DNA of 64,000 bases, from the NCBI RefSeq assembly GCF_005239225.2, contig NC_133297.1, forward strand, positions 12,574,147 through 12,638,146, read 5' to 3'. The notes beneath the pieces were generated by a model, which worked only from the letters and a program-made list of their open reading frames with translations, did no database searches and was not told where the DNA came from. The position numbers and the translations under genes are program-made. Below, one piece after another: positions 24,201 through 35,200 of this stretch. Numbering within the stretch: position 1 is the first letter of the stretch; every line of letters begins with the position of its first letter. Origin of the DNA: Populus alba (taxonomy: Eukaryota > Streptophyta > Magnoliopsida > Malpighiales > Salicaceae).

Positions 24201-27200
24201 CAACAGAACGGTATAGCCGAAAGAAAACATCGGCACATTCGGGAAATTGGCTTGTCTCTCTTGCATCAGGCATTTCTGCCAAAAAGCCTCTGGCTTGAAG
24301 CCTTTTCTACTGCTATATTCCTCATTAACAGGCTGCCAACTCCAGTTCTTTCAGGAATATCCCCTTATGAGGCTTTATTTGGTACTCGCCCAGACTATAC
24401 ATTGCTCAGGACTTTTGGTTCCTCATGCTACCCTTTTCTTGGTGATTACGGTCAAGACAAATTAAGTCCTAAGTCCCGTCGCTGTGTTTTTATTGGATAT
24501 AGCACTATCCATAGAGGCTATCGATGTTTAGACTCTACTAGTGGCCGTGTCTTCATCTCTCGGCATGTTGTTTTCAATGAAGCCGAATTTCCTTATGAAT
24601 TGAAGTCTGTCATGCCGTCTGTTGCTTCACAACCAGCTGCCACTCCATCTCTTGCTGCAACCAAGACTCCTTTGGCTATAGTTTTTGAACCTCTGCTCAG
24701 TCATTCATCATCAATGAATGACTCTCCTACTACATCCACATGCCAAATGGCACCCTCATCTTCTGCAACTCCAACTACTTCGACTGCTGATTTTTCACCC
24801 GTTCTCTCATCAACTGCTTGTGCTCCACCCGATCAGCCTACACTTCCATCTACTGCCTGTGTTCCCACTCCTCCACCAGCTGCAATTACTTCAAATAATC
24901 ACCCCATGATCACTCGTGCCAAAGATGGAATTCGCAAACCTCGTGCTCTTTGTGTAAGTAATTATCCACTACCTAACAAATATATAGCACTGCTTGCTAC
25001 TTCAATTTCCCGTGAGCCTGCTTCTTTCAAGGCTGCCAGCCTTGATTCCAACTGGATTGCTGCCATGAAGGATGAATACCGTGCACTCATTGATAACCAG
25101 ACATGGTCCTTAGTACCCCGTTCACCTTCAATGAATGTTGTGGGATGTCGTTGGGTTTATAAACTCAAAGAACGTGTTGATGGTTCCATTGAACGACACA
25201 AGGCACGCCTTGTTGCAAAGGGGTTCAACCAAGAACAAGGCGTTGATTTCACAAACACCTTCAGTCCAGTGGCAAAAGCAACAACAGTTCGTATCCTTCT
25301 CTCTCTTGGTCTTTCTCGGCAATGGAGTATTCGTCAACTTGATGTCAAAAACGCCTTCCTTCATGGTGCTCTAGCCGAAGAGGTTTACATGTCACAACCG
25401 CCTGGGTTCATTGACTCTTCATGTCCTGACTATGTTTGCAAACTACATCGTTCCATCTATGGCCTGCGTCAAGCTCCAAGAGTATGGTTTCAAAGTTTCA
25501 GTCAAGCACTACTCTCCCTTGGCTTTCAATCTAGCCAGGCCGACAACTCCCTCTTCACACTACATTCATCTGCTGGTTCAGTGTTACTACTTGTTTACGT
25601 TGACGATATTATTATTACAGGTTCCACAGATTCCCTCATTAATCACATTGTCAATCAACTTTCTCGGCGCTTCCATATGAAGGATCTCGGTGATCTACAT
25701 TACTTCCTTGGCCTTGAAGTTCATCGGTCTTCTGGTCACCTTCGGCTCACACAAACTAAGTATCTACTTTCTATACTTAGTTCTGCCAATATGCTTGACT
25801 GCAAACCTCAGCCCACTCCTGTCACCTCTGGTCGCAAACTCTCCATGTCTGATGGTCTTTTGTTACCTAACCCGCATGAATATCGTCGGCTTGTTGGGGC
25901 TCTTCAATATCTGACATTCACAAGACCAGATATCTCCTATTCTGTGCAACAAGTCTGCCAATTCATGCACTCTCCACGTGATGCTCATCTACAAGCTGTC
26001 AAACGTATTTTGCGTTACCTCAAAGGAACACCTGGTCTTGGCATCAACTTCTCTGCCAACTCTCCTTCCACTTTATCCTGTTTTGTTGATGCTGATTGGG
26101 CAGGATGCCCTGATACTCGTCGCTCCACAATGGGACACTGTGTCTTTATTGGCCACAATCTCATCTCTTGGAGTGCAAAGAAACAGATTACAGCTGCGCT
26201 TTCTAGTACTGAGTCCGAATACAAGGCACTCTCTCATGCTTCTGCCGATCTCTTATGGATTTCTTATCTTCTTCGTGACATTGGCTTTCCTGCACCTCTG
26301 CCTTGCAATCTTTTCTCGGATAACATGGGTGCTACTCAGCTGGCTCACAATCCTGTCTTCCATGCTCGCACCAAGCATGTTGAATTATCTTATCACTTTG
26401 TACGTGAACTTGTCTCCAAAGGCTTTCTTCAGGTCTCCTTCGTTCGCTCTAGCAATCAACTTGCTGACATCTTTACCAAAGGATTACCTTCGTCCCAATT
26501 CTGCTACTTTCGTGACAAGTTGATGTGGCATCCTCCCCATCACCTTGCGGGGGGATGATAGGATTCAAGATAATATTGACAGATTGTATAGCTAGAATCA
26601 AGGCAGTAGAATAGCTAATGCTTAGGCTATAAATCAGGAAATTGATATGTATAACGTCTTTGTGATTTACATGACACTATAATATAAATACATCAAATCC
26701 AACCCTTAAGTGGTTGAGAGATTCTTCTGCTAAACCCTTTTCTTCTCTATTTCTCTACAATATTTTCTCCACTCTTTCAATATGAATGATGATGGCTTGG
26801 CTAAGTGGCGGCGACGGCTAATATTTCGAAGGCTTGCAAGTTGTATAGGGTACTGGCTGTTTATCGATGTCTGTTGGTGCCTTTACATCAAATAATAAAG
26901 CTTTCCTTCGAATCACATCTTTTCATTGAAGATTGGAGGCTTGTACCTGTATATCATAAATGTTTACATGCATTATCGGATTTGTGAGAAGGCAGATATG
27001 AAATGGATCTTATAGTTACAGATTCATATTGTAGGAAGAATTGTTATTAGTATTTGGAGGACGCCTGCAAATTCTTCATCAGAAGGCATCTCATATTTTC
27101 TGTTCTACTATGCACAGGCACTTTGATACCACTTTATTAGCTTTTACAGCTCACTGGTATTCTTAATAGCTATCATACAAAGCAACCTTTGGGTAATCGT

Positions 27201-27611
27201 AGAAACACCATGTCTCCATGAGGCGCACATTCCAAAGAAGTGGAAAAAGTCAACTTTTGAATGAAAAATTGTAGGAACTACGCTAAAGATTGGAATATCT
27301 TAAAGAAAACAAAAGATGTAGAAACAGGGTTGGTTCAAAGGAAATTAAGCGATACTCGGAGCTCCGAAGTTCAAAATAAAAATGATATTACAATTTCATA
27401 CGAAGATTCTGTTTATAAAATGAAGTATAACTAAGCAATGAGGGGCCACTACTTCTGACTGCTAGTAATCTATTTGCTATTATAATACTTATTCAGGTGC
27501 CTGCCTTTTTTCTTTTATCTTCTGTTTCAGGCTACAAGGCGCACAGTGCCTTTCCTATTCGTTAGAGGAGATGGTGTCATATTGGTCTCTCCTCCATTGA
27601 GGACAGCTTAA
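21236..27611 (+). CDS. LSM3: LSM3, Sm-like protein of U6 snRNP and mRNA decay rings
   Basis: LSM3 is one of seven Sm-like proteins forming the nuclear LSM2-8 ring on U6 snRNA and the cytoplasmic LSM1-7 ring that promotes decapping. Three phase-0 exons are read: 21236-21352, 21572-21667 and 27531-27611, giving 97 aa, the usual plant LSM3 length. Exon 1 encodes [12 protein letters not shown] and the start of Sm motif 1 ([20 protein letters not shown]). Exon 2 completes Sm1 ([15 protein letters not shown]) and the linker. Exon 3 carries Sm motif 2 ([15 protein letters not shown]). All residues expected for the fold appear intact. Intron 2 is 5.86 kb, of which 4.9 kb is an inserted copia element in the same orientation, so correct splicing must skip a full retrotransposon with its own promoter and terminator signals. 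A site II-like pair lies upstream. Confidence 0.96.
21875..22098 (+). repeat. 5' LTR, 224 bp
   Basis: Starts TGATAGGATTC and ends CTCTTTCA. Direct comparison with the copy at 26556-26779 shows no difference. A TATA-like stretch lies at 21997-22009. Confidence 0.96.
21997..22009 (+). promoter_or_regulatory. TATA-like box of the copia LTR promoter
   Basis: TATAATATAAATA lies about 90 bp before the end of the 5' LTR, suitable for directing the element's genomic transcript. The identical site in the 3' LTR could drive transcription into LSM3 exon 3. Confidence 0.5.
22099..22110 (+). other. Primer-binding site (initiator methionine tRNA type)
   Basis: TGGTATCAGAGC immediately follows the 5' LTR. 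This is the usual plant copia primer site complementary to the 3' end of initiator tRNA-Met. Confidence 0.92.
22155..26558 (+). CDS. Copia Gag-Pol polyprotein, intact
   Basis: One open frame of 1467 codons encodes the retrotransposon polyprotein that packages, cleaves, copies and integrates the element. In order: a Gag region (about 1-300); a CCHC zinc knuckle [14 protein letters not shown] starting at C329; an aspartic protease with [12 protein letters not shown] (catalytic D387); a GAG-pre-integrase/HHCC region (WHRRLGHP, then [14 protein letters not shown]); and an integrase core with D590, D653 and E689, the last two 36 apart as in a D,D35E enzyme. Then comes reverse transcriptase with [32 protein letters not shown] and YVDD at 1148-1151. 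RNase H follows with FVDADWAG (D1312), STESEYKAL and [10 protein letters not shown]. Every expected catalytic residue is present. The TGA stop is formed by the first three bases of the 3' LTR. The start is the first ATG after the primer site, about 45 bases downstream. Confidence 0.97.
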   Translation: MTTPASSSSSVSLTSSNLPISLAALTNNFSTHLNSDNYLLWRDQITPLLICNDLYGHIDGSDPPPSKTIINEGVVTPNPDYTRWFKIDQLVVGGIKNTLSSTACAEVLGKHVAKDVWDTLETLFHQQTLSRADILHDTLLDTYKNDMSIEAYLAKIKGIADQLAAISQPVPDSELVKRTLRGLPHTLEYQPFAQGIANRHTPITFTELRARLLVHEQELERIRGRVAPPLSSPSHHAFVTQQHYQQSSNPHHGNYRRFNRPKQGTVSQNFGNSSASILGQYPTQNSPSFADFSNKSFNNNGQHGRNRFQNGNNYGNRPQFGRSRYRGRCQICKQEGHSASNCNYRYTRSDSTNSDNLSAQFAGVHVSDLTTPTEGTLDCVSPHWLGDTGATNHMASNTDLVQQPLPFNGTSGVYVGNGASLSISHIGNSSINLGSKSLSLKDILVVPQLKENLISIAKLTKDNYCVFACFPWGFVIKDLATGVILLKGPVKDNLYPIPAHALSAAFRKLSCHSAIARTAKIAPCSTWHRRLGHPGSKILQQLVTNNLIFTSDKLSSMMFCDACQAGKSKHLPFHLSGRISSHVLELVHCDIWGPSPVITASGYRYYIIFVDDYSRFCWLYPLKQRSDSLACFTNFKNMGENQFNQRLKLFQCDGAKELIEGQFRSFLDANGISLRVSCPHTSQQNGIAERKHRHIREIGLSLLHQAFLPKSLWLEAFSTAIFLINRLPTPVLSGISPYEALFGTRPDYTLLRTFGSSCYPFLGDYGQDKLSPKSRRCVFIGYSTIHRGYRCLDSTSGRVFISRHVVFNEAEFPYELKSVMPSVASQPAATPSLAATKTPLAIVFEPLLSHSSSMNDSPTTSTCQMAPSSSATPTTSTADFSPVLSSTACAPPDQPTLPSTACVPTPPPAAITSNNHPMITRAKDGIRKPRALCVSNYPLPNKYIALLATSISREPASFKAASLDSNWIAAMKDEYRALIDNQTWSLVPRSPSMNVVGCRWVYKLKERVDGSIERHKARLVAKGFNQEQGVDFTNTFSPVAKATTVRILLSLGLSRQWSIRQLDVKNAFLHGALAEEVYMSQPPGFIDSSCPDYVCKLHRSIYGLRQAPRVWFQSFSQALLSLGFQSSQADNSLFTLHSSAGSVLLLVYVDDIIITGSTDSLINHIVNQLSRRFHMKDLGDLHYFLGLEVHRSSGHLRLTQTKYLLSILSSANMLDCKPQPTPVTSGRKLSMSDGLLLPNPHEYRRLVGALQYLTFTRPDISYSVQQVCQFMHSPRDAHLQAVKRILRYLKGTPGLGINFSANSPSTLSCFVDADWAGCPDTRRSTMGHCVFIGHNLISWSAKKQITAALSSTESEYKALSHASADLLWISYLLRDIGFPAPLPCNLFSDNMGATQLAHNPVFHARTKHVELSYHFVRELVSKGFLQVSFVRSSNQLADIFTKGLPSSQFCYFRDKLMWHPPHHLAGG
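26547..26555 (+). other. Polypurine tract
   Basis: GCGGGGGGA directly precedes the 3' LTR and would prime plus-strand synthesis. It also codes for the last residues of the polyprotein. Confidence 0.85.
26556..26779 (+). repeat. 3' LTR, 224 bp
   Basis: Identical to the 5' LTR. Its first three bases, TGA, are the stop codon of the polyprotein. It is followed by the ATATG target duplication copy. Confidence 0.96.
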
Positions 27612-28142
27612 CTTCGAGGATGAAATTCAATGTGCAATCTTCAGGAAGAGAAATCTACCTTCTTCATCTGTTGAATACACTGCCATTGCTGTACTTTAGA
27701 ACCTGCCCAAGCTTAGTTTGCATCATATTATTAACGTAGTTTGGGGTAAAGATCGCGGAATAGCCTACAATTTTAGATCGTTTTGTAATTGACATGACTT
27801 ATAAATTTGGACTGATTTGTACGAGTTGACAAGCTGAAACTTTATTCTAGGGAAATATATATTATGGAGCAACTTTGTCAGAATCTAGCTACTCTGTTTT
27901 AACTTCATTGACTCGAAGCTGATTTGACCATCATTCAGTGGATCTGACGAGCATACTGGCTACCAAGATTTAGGAATAGGGCCGCAACAGTACTTCAGGT
28001 AGACTGAATGAATCAGATGCTCCAAGTTTGGTCTTCTTTCTTCTGTTCCTGTTTATGGTCTCGGTTTTGCAGTTATTTTAGGTAGAATCTGATGGCAGTA
28101 ACCTTTTAAAACCTGGATTTTTAAGCCAAGTAGAGGTGATGA

Positions 28143-28250
28143 TTGTTTTGTAAATTATTTTTTATTTAAAAATATATTAAAATAATATATATTTTTATTT
28201 TTTATAATTTATTCTGTTAATATTAAAATACTACAAAAAATAAAATTATG
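28143..28250 (-). repeat. Copy of dispersed AT-rich MITE-like repeat
   Basis: Reverse-orientation core similar to AAATATATTAAAATAATATA followed by TTATTTTTTATAATTTAT. Ends are degraded. Confidence 0.45.
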
Positions 28251-28674
28251 AAAAGCATGGTTGGAACAAGAAGATAAACGGTCCCCGCCAGTGCTGCTGC
28301 GTCCATTTATTTTCAAATGCAAGATCCTCAGGTTTTTGTTGAATGGAGCTTGAACTGGATTTTTCTAGATCCACTGCGATGACAGTGATTGTGTCAACAA
28401 CAATAAGGTCTATTCAAGGAGTATTATAGATACAAAACCGACAATCAATCCTTAGTTTGATTCCCTGTCGGGACACCTTTATGATCCGGTTGATAACAAT
28501 ATCCACTCCGAATATTCGATCCTGGCACACAATGGGGATCATATCCAACCTGTTTTCTTCTTCACTTTAAGATAATTCGTGGAGGATTTTGACACGTGGT
28601 TCTTGAAGGCTCCGAGTTTCAGTCATTGGTGGCAATTTAAAAGAATTCAATCGAGATAAGAGAATGGCAACAGG

Positions 28675-28888
28675 GCTTATTTTACTATCTTGCAAGCCAG
28701 GGATGAAACAATCAACGAAAAAGGAAAATAAAGGAATAGAAGGAAAGGAAAGGAAAGGAAGGGTAGAAAAGACATTCAGTTTCTGGCTTATTTTACTATC
28801 TTGCAAGCCAGGGGAAGAAAAGACATTCCACAATCAACCAAAAAGGAAAATAAAGGAAAGAAAGGGTAGAAAAGACATTCAGTTTCAG
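28675..28888. repeat. 111-bp imperfect tandem duplication
   Basis: Two units start GCTTATTTTACTATCTTGCA at 28675 and 28786. Each also contains AAAAAGGAAAATAAAGGAA and GGGTAGAAAAGACATTCAGT. A (GGAAA)n run expands the first unit. Confidence 0.85.
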
Positions 28889-29238
28889 GCTCCAGCCACC
28901 TTTCTAAACACCCGTCCTCCGTTAAAAACGTTAAGTTCTGCAGTCAAGTAGCAATAACCATGGTTTTATTCCAATAGTAGTAAAGAATCATAATCCAAAA
29001 CTTAACTAGGAGTTGCGAAATGTCAGAAAATTCACGGAGCAATACAATCCGACCCCACCCCACCCCACCCCAGAAATAAAGAAGAAAATGAGAAAGACAA
29101 GCTCATGATGAGGAACTTACAAATGGAAAGAATAAGGGTTTCTCTCTACTAAATATATTACAACTACAATACATCAATTGCACATGCACAGAAAATTTGA
29201 AAAACAAAACTTGCAATCACCAACCACTCCTGACTAGG

Positions 29239-32200
29239 TCATCGACGTCTGTGGCGAGAGAAACCAGGGGAACCCATTGCTTGTGAGCCTCTATAGTTTC
29301 TTCCGGGGGAATCCATGTAGCTTCTGGGGGAATCCATTGATCCTCTATAGGCATAAGCAGCTTTAGCTGATTCTGGTACCGAGTCCAGGGGAATCGACTC
29401 GATAAAACATGCTGTGTTAATACGAGTCCTCTCAAGCTCCGATTGAAGCAACTCGGAGCTGCACTGCTCAGCAAGAGCCTAAAACCCAAAAAGAAAATAG
29501 AAGAGTTTAACTGAATGAGCAAAATATAACAGACTGGATGACTAGGGTTCCCACAGTGAGGATCCTATAGTGCCAATTTCCTAGTCTGCATATACACCTT
29601 TTCCATTGAAATGAAATATAATTGCTCCATTGCTCTTCGCTCTAGAGCTTTCAAACATCAGCACATCACTTTATCATGCCAAATCAATACCAATAAGCAT
29701 TACAATGCACTCAAATGATTCGGGGTAATTTCAAAAGTTAGACTCGCAAAACACACTGCATAAAAGGTACAACGAAAAATACAGTTCTTACAATGAGGTC
29801 ATCTGGGGACACAGTCATTCCTTGCAGCCTATCATCTGCAAGTGCATCTTCACTCCCACGAGTTGGTCTGCGTTGATGCCCTGGATTTTCGACAGCTTCA
29901 GTAACATTCTCAGTGGCTTTCTCCAGCAACACCCCTTGTAAGGACTTAAGAGACTCCCTTGCATCGGGTGTGAGATAGGGATTTAATATGGTCTCGAAAT
30001 ATTCCAGCTGCCAGAGAAACATGTCAAAGAAACAAATGTTTACTCAGTTGTGCAAGACATGACATCTAGATGAGAAAGCTGCAGCCAGTAGATTTACTAA
30101 GCAATTCTATTGTCTATCCTAAAACTGTCACCAAAAAAATTACAACTCCAACCATCAATTTTTTCTATTTTTATACACATGTACCTATGCGATTTTTTAG
30201 TCCTTTTTCCCTTTTGGGATGGAAGGCATTATGGGGCCAGCAAGATGATTATAGGTATTATATATGGTGTCTCTGAATGCGTTAGAGGAGGAGAAAAGCT
30301 CAACAAATAAAAGCCACAAGGGAACTTGGAAGGAAATATCATTCATTACACAGCATAAAACTGCAAAAATTATATGGTTTCAAGAGAAAGTTGCTGGATT
30401 CAAGAATTTGCCATTGGGAAAAATAAACTATGCTTTACCTCAAGCATGAGCTGACAGAAGCCATTTGCATCAAGTGACCGAAGATCCTTGCTTTTGTTTT
30501 CATGGAAAAGGCTCAGAAAAGTATCGATAAGACCTTCAACAAGAATACCAAGCGTCTTGTCCAAGAGGGGCTTAGCACCAGCAAAAACCTGAGATGAGCA
30601 AATTAATACATCTCAGGATACATTTGATTGGGCAATAACAATGAAGGTTAGTTATCAAGAACAAGACCGTTCCCTAAACCTTATCAACACAAAATGCAGT
30701 CCTGGGTGCAAAGAACATGATTCTAAAGCAGTCAACTTGTCATGATTTCGTGGAAGTGTAGCCCCTCAACACGGTTGAATTTAAATGAGCAATTTTAAAA
30801 AACCCATAAACTCAATTTCAATGATCCAGCTAGAAAAATATGAACAAGATTGATGCACATATAAAGCATATATACTCCAGGGATAAAGATGATGTACCTC
30901 TGAGTGCACAGCTACTAAAGTGTGCAATAACTCCACAGCCGCATCACGTATACCCTGCAAGGGATTAGTATTCCATGTATTGTTGTTACAAAATTGTTCT
31001 CCCTGGAGCTATCTTGGAAAGCAGCGAAGCGAATAACCAATTATAAAATCCATAAATTCTTACTTTAACTGCAGGTGCTGCTCCCCATTGAACACCAGAG
31101 TTCAGCAAATAGTTCATAGCTGCTGTTCTGATCAAATTTGCCTGGCAGAAGACACAAAATTACCTATTTATCAAGCCAAAACAAATGATAGTACTTGCAC
31201 TCACATTTAGAGTCAATTCCATAAAGTACCACCAAACATATATACATCCACTCTTGGAAGTCCCAAGTACATATATTTCGACTGTACTAAGTACTAACCA
31301 CCTAAAAGGTAACTGGTCCAGCAAAAGGCCCACAGGGAAAAAAAAGTAGGAGATACTCCCAAATCAATTTCCTCACACTAGCATAGCTATGAAGTACTCT
31401 ACTTGTGTTTGTATACTAACCAAATAATAGGTGATTCTGGTCCAGAAAAAGACACAGAGGAAGAGTAAGCTAGAGCTAACTTCTATATCAATATCCTTGC
31501 AGCAGCATAGCTACATGTTCTAATCTCCTTGTGCTCGTGTATGAACAAATACTAAATTAAAACCATGCTAAGTTATACCTTTGCAAATGTATACTGGGCA
31601 AGGACCTTCTCTTCGAGTCCAGAGAAAGACATTACAAGATCTTGAATATCACTGCCCTCTTCATCCTTTTCCCTAGATTAGAAAATAAAAGATAGAACCT
31701 TCATAATAGTAAGCAACAAGTGGCATAAAAGAATGCATATGCACTTTCAAACATACATGATATTTCTGACTTTTGAGGAAGAGAGAAAAAGAGGTCACTA
31801 CCTGGACTGCAACCAAATGGTTTTATACTTGTTGAACAACTCATATGAAAGTTCATCTTTGCAAAATCCAATGTTGCTCAACACTAACAGCAATTGTTGA
31901 TGTGAATCAACAACACTTCCTTGGAGATTAGATGATATCATTTCTTCTGATTCATGAGAATATCCATTCTGTAAATGCAAACTTTCCTTGCTTGATTTGT
32001 TTTGGGCAAGCTCACTCCCAATTTGTTCCAAATGGCCTGGCCAATGAGGGGCACAGACAAAGCATCATAAATTAATAACTAGATTAGTCCTACTTCCAAA
32101 TATAAAATTGGAATAAGTTATTCATTTTACCAGCAAAATCTAGGAAACAGTTTAAGAAGGCAAGTCGAACAGATTCTTGAATTTCTTGTAGCAGAGCAAA

Positions 32201-35200
32201 CATATCTTCTGACCTTCCAGCCTCACTCCTTAAGGATTGAATCATTCTGCAAAGAAATATTCCCAAGAGTCAAAAACAATTCAAAAGCCGTATATTAAGA
32301 ACACAAGATAGTTTAAAGCGCGGAGCATTCAAAAGTATTAAACCTATATATATCCTTAAAAAAAAATAAGGAAAAGCAAGAATTCAGAGAGGCAGAAGCA
32401 GAAGGTACTTAATAGCATGAATTACAATAAATATGATTGATAGACAATGTGGCTCTCACACCCAAAACATGTTACCACTGTCCACAAATTACAGGATTTC
32501 AGCAATCAAGCTCTGCAAAAGGGTTAAACCATTTTTCAACTTTTATCTAGCAATAAAATAGTGTGAAACACCTACACTAAAAATATGACATGATACACGA
32601 GACGTTCTTAACTTCAAACCTTACATTGAGGCTATTGGCAAGCTCCATAAGTTTCTGCTAGCCTATGAATCAATTCCAAAGGCAATAACTAATTCTTTGT
32701 AAAGGTAAGCTCTCACGACTTACTGACTGATTTGATCCATTGCAGAGGCAATAACTGAGCGGAATGCTAGAGGCAAGAAAGAAATTGTGTAAGGAGATTT
32801 ATTCCTTTCAAGAATAGATACTGGAATCCAAGTTTCTTCTTTTGATATCTCTTCTGTCATTGCCCGCATCCAAGAGCAAAGCCTAATTATGTAAATCTTT
32901 GTAATCTCTGCCTGAAGGGTTCTAAGTGCCATCACTGTCACAAAAAGATGAAACACTCAGAATTTGGAAACTGAAGAAATGATTGTTAATGATAGAGATT
33001 ACACACCAGCAGTAGGTGGAGCTGATTCTTTCACTTCAAAAGCTTGGCAGGCTTTAGATATTTCCTTTATAGCATCACTCATATAAGACTGGAGAATGTT
33101 TGATTCCTCAAGATCATGAAATGTGTTATGGACCTGCAACAGAAGGAAAGTCATTTGGAATGACCTGCCAAACTAACTGTCTAAATTGACAAAATCAAGA
33201 AAAAGGTCAAAATTGCCAAGCAGATGCATTATCAATGCCTCATTTGATTATCTGCCAAAGATAATTTCAGCAGTATCATTAAAACACAGGTCATAAAACT
33301 TTCAAAAATAAAGTCTTTCCAGCAAACCAAGGTTATCAAAACCTAACCAGACTTGCTTTAAACATGATCATCTGGGAACACGTCTGGATACAGGCATACA
33401 GCCTCACTGACCCCTCAAACCCAGAGGTGGTCAGGCACATGACCAGCTGGGAACACGTCTGGATACAGGCATACAGCCCGACTGACCCCTCAAACCCAGA
33501 GGTGGTCAGGCACATTCAAGAACCAGTTAACCTGATTGAAAAAGACACAACAGGCCGTGATCTGGTTAAAGATCGATAAGTGATCTGTTTGTGAAGTTAC
33601 AGTTTGGATTAACTATGAAAAGTTTCTCCACTTAAATCCCTCATTGCTTGCACTTTGATCCTCAGTTACCTCTAAAAGCTTAAGAAGCCCTCTCTGTTTT
33701 TTTTCTTCTGATTTTATAGAACATTCACTATATTTATACATTTTACTTAGCAATCCTGATTTAAGTTCAGTTGAACCTTCAATCTTAATCTGCTCCCTTC
33801 TCAAATTCCATAGCTGAGACAAATTTGAAACCTTGCTTCCATCAGATTAGAAAAACAAATGACTTCCATAAAACGCAAACCACTTCTATCTGAATTAAAA
33901 AGGTTTAAAGAAACAATGTCCAACCATAAATTAAATGAATGCATGATGCATACTCACCTTAGTTTCATATGCAGATATGGTACCTCGTATCATACCAGCA
34001 ACTTCATCGAGAGAATGAGTAGAGTACCTCCCATCTCCCACCTTTTCCTCGCTTTTAGTTGCTGAAGCATTAACATTTGATTCAGCAGAAACTTGGGAAG
34101 ACTGGAAAAGTAAGATCCACAAGATCAAAACCAAGGCTGAAATTAACTTTTACCGAAGAAACGAACAGATCTTCATATGATATCAGAACTGGCTTTAAAA
34201 GATAGAAAAACCAACACAATTATTTTAATGCATGGCTTGGAGAAGAGGTTGCCACTGCATTTATCAAGGCTAAGAGATAACAAAATTATCATTTTGCTCC
34301 TTTGTTTTACATTTTTAAGAGCTTCAAAGCCAATCAATTATAGCAAGCAATTCCAATAGGAGGGGGATGCCACTGCCTGAATCTTAGCAACAAAACCACT
34401 ATTGTCTTAGTAGCAGTAGAATTATTAGATTCTGCTTCATGTCTTCTTTCTTACTTTCCCTGAGCATAGGCACTCTTGTCGTGTTAGAGGGACTTGAACC
34501 CTCGCAATTTATAACGTTCATGGATTTTCTTAACTATAAATTTCTTTGTTGCCAAATATCGCTTATTTTGGTGTATCAATGGTGCTATACAATACATGCA
34601 AAGGGTCCTGTACCCATGTTTCAAAATTTCCTTACTAAGCTTGAAAAAGATTTCAAGAATGAATTCTCAAATAAAACATCAAATGACGTTTGACTTCGGA
34701 TTGGATTTACATATGGGTAAGAGAAATCAAGGTTGTCAAGGAAGAATACTATAATGGTGTAATGTTCAGTGAGACTCTAAAAGAAGGCTACTTTCTGTTT
34801 AGAGTGACTCCTCAATGTCATCTGATTATTATAATTTCTTGAAATAACATCGATGCTACAACATAAATTGCTGCTATTAATGGTGGATCTGCACACTCTG
34901 AATATAAGGTTGCAAAGAGCCTAACGACACTGTCAAGGACTATATGTCATAACCAAAAATTTTAACCCAAATATTGGCTTATTCAGCTTCTCCCTGTCCA
35001 TACAAATGGCCAGTAGATGATACGTTAGAATATCTAAATCGATTCTTCATGATAATGGTACCAAAAAAAGTACACAAAACTGAGAGATGTTAAAAGTAAA
35101 AGTGTAGACGGCAGAATGTAAGTGTCAGCATGAAACAGATGTCATAAAAGCTCGATGTGCCATTTTTTTATTAATTTTAAAAAGAATTCATCAAAGACAA

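Larger units (their letters stand above)
21870..26784 (+). mobile_element. Complete Ty1/copia LTR retrotransposon with 5-bp target duplication
   Basis: The element runs 21875-26779 (4905 bp) inside LSM3 intron 2. Both ends are 224-bp LTRs that appear identical base for base, beginning TG and ending CA. The flanks carry a perfect target duplication ATATG (21870-21874 and 26780-26784). A primer-binding site follows the 5' LTR directly, a purine tract precedes the 3' LTR directly, and one uninterrupted frame encodes all domains. Identical LTRs imply very recent insertion. It is probably autonomous and may still be active. The gag start and domain order resemble the Ale/Retrofit lineage, but that assignment is tentative. 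Confidence 0.96.
27612..29238. other. Spacer between convergent LSM3 and SEC5
   Basis: LSM3 (plus) and SEC5 (minus) converge here, so both 3' untranslated regions lie in this interval. It also holds an AT-rich repeat copy near 28143-28250, a 111-bp duplication at 28675-28888 and a (CCCCA)n run near 29050-29071. No other gene is seen. Confidence 0.6.

Noticed and set aside
22423..26523. Numerous frames of 60-180 codons overlapping the copia polyprotein
   Set aside because: They are other-frame shadows of the intact Gag-Pol reading frame.
34439..34693. 84-codon plus-strand frame in SEC5 intron 10
   Set aside because: It runs through the antisense of a plastid-derived trnL fragment and lacks any protein-like feature.
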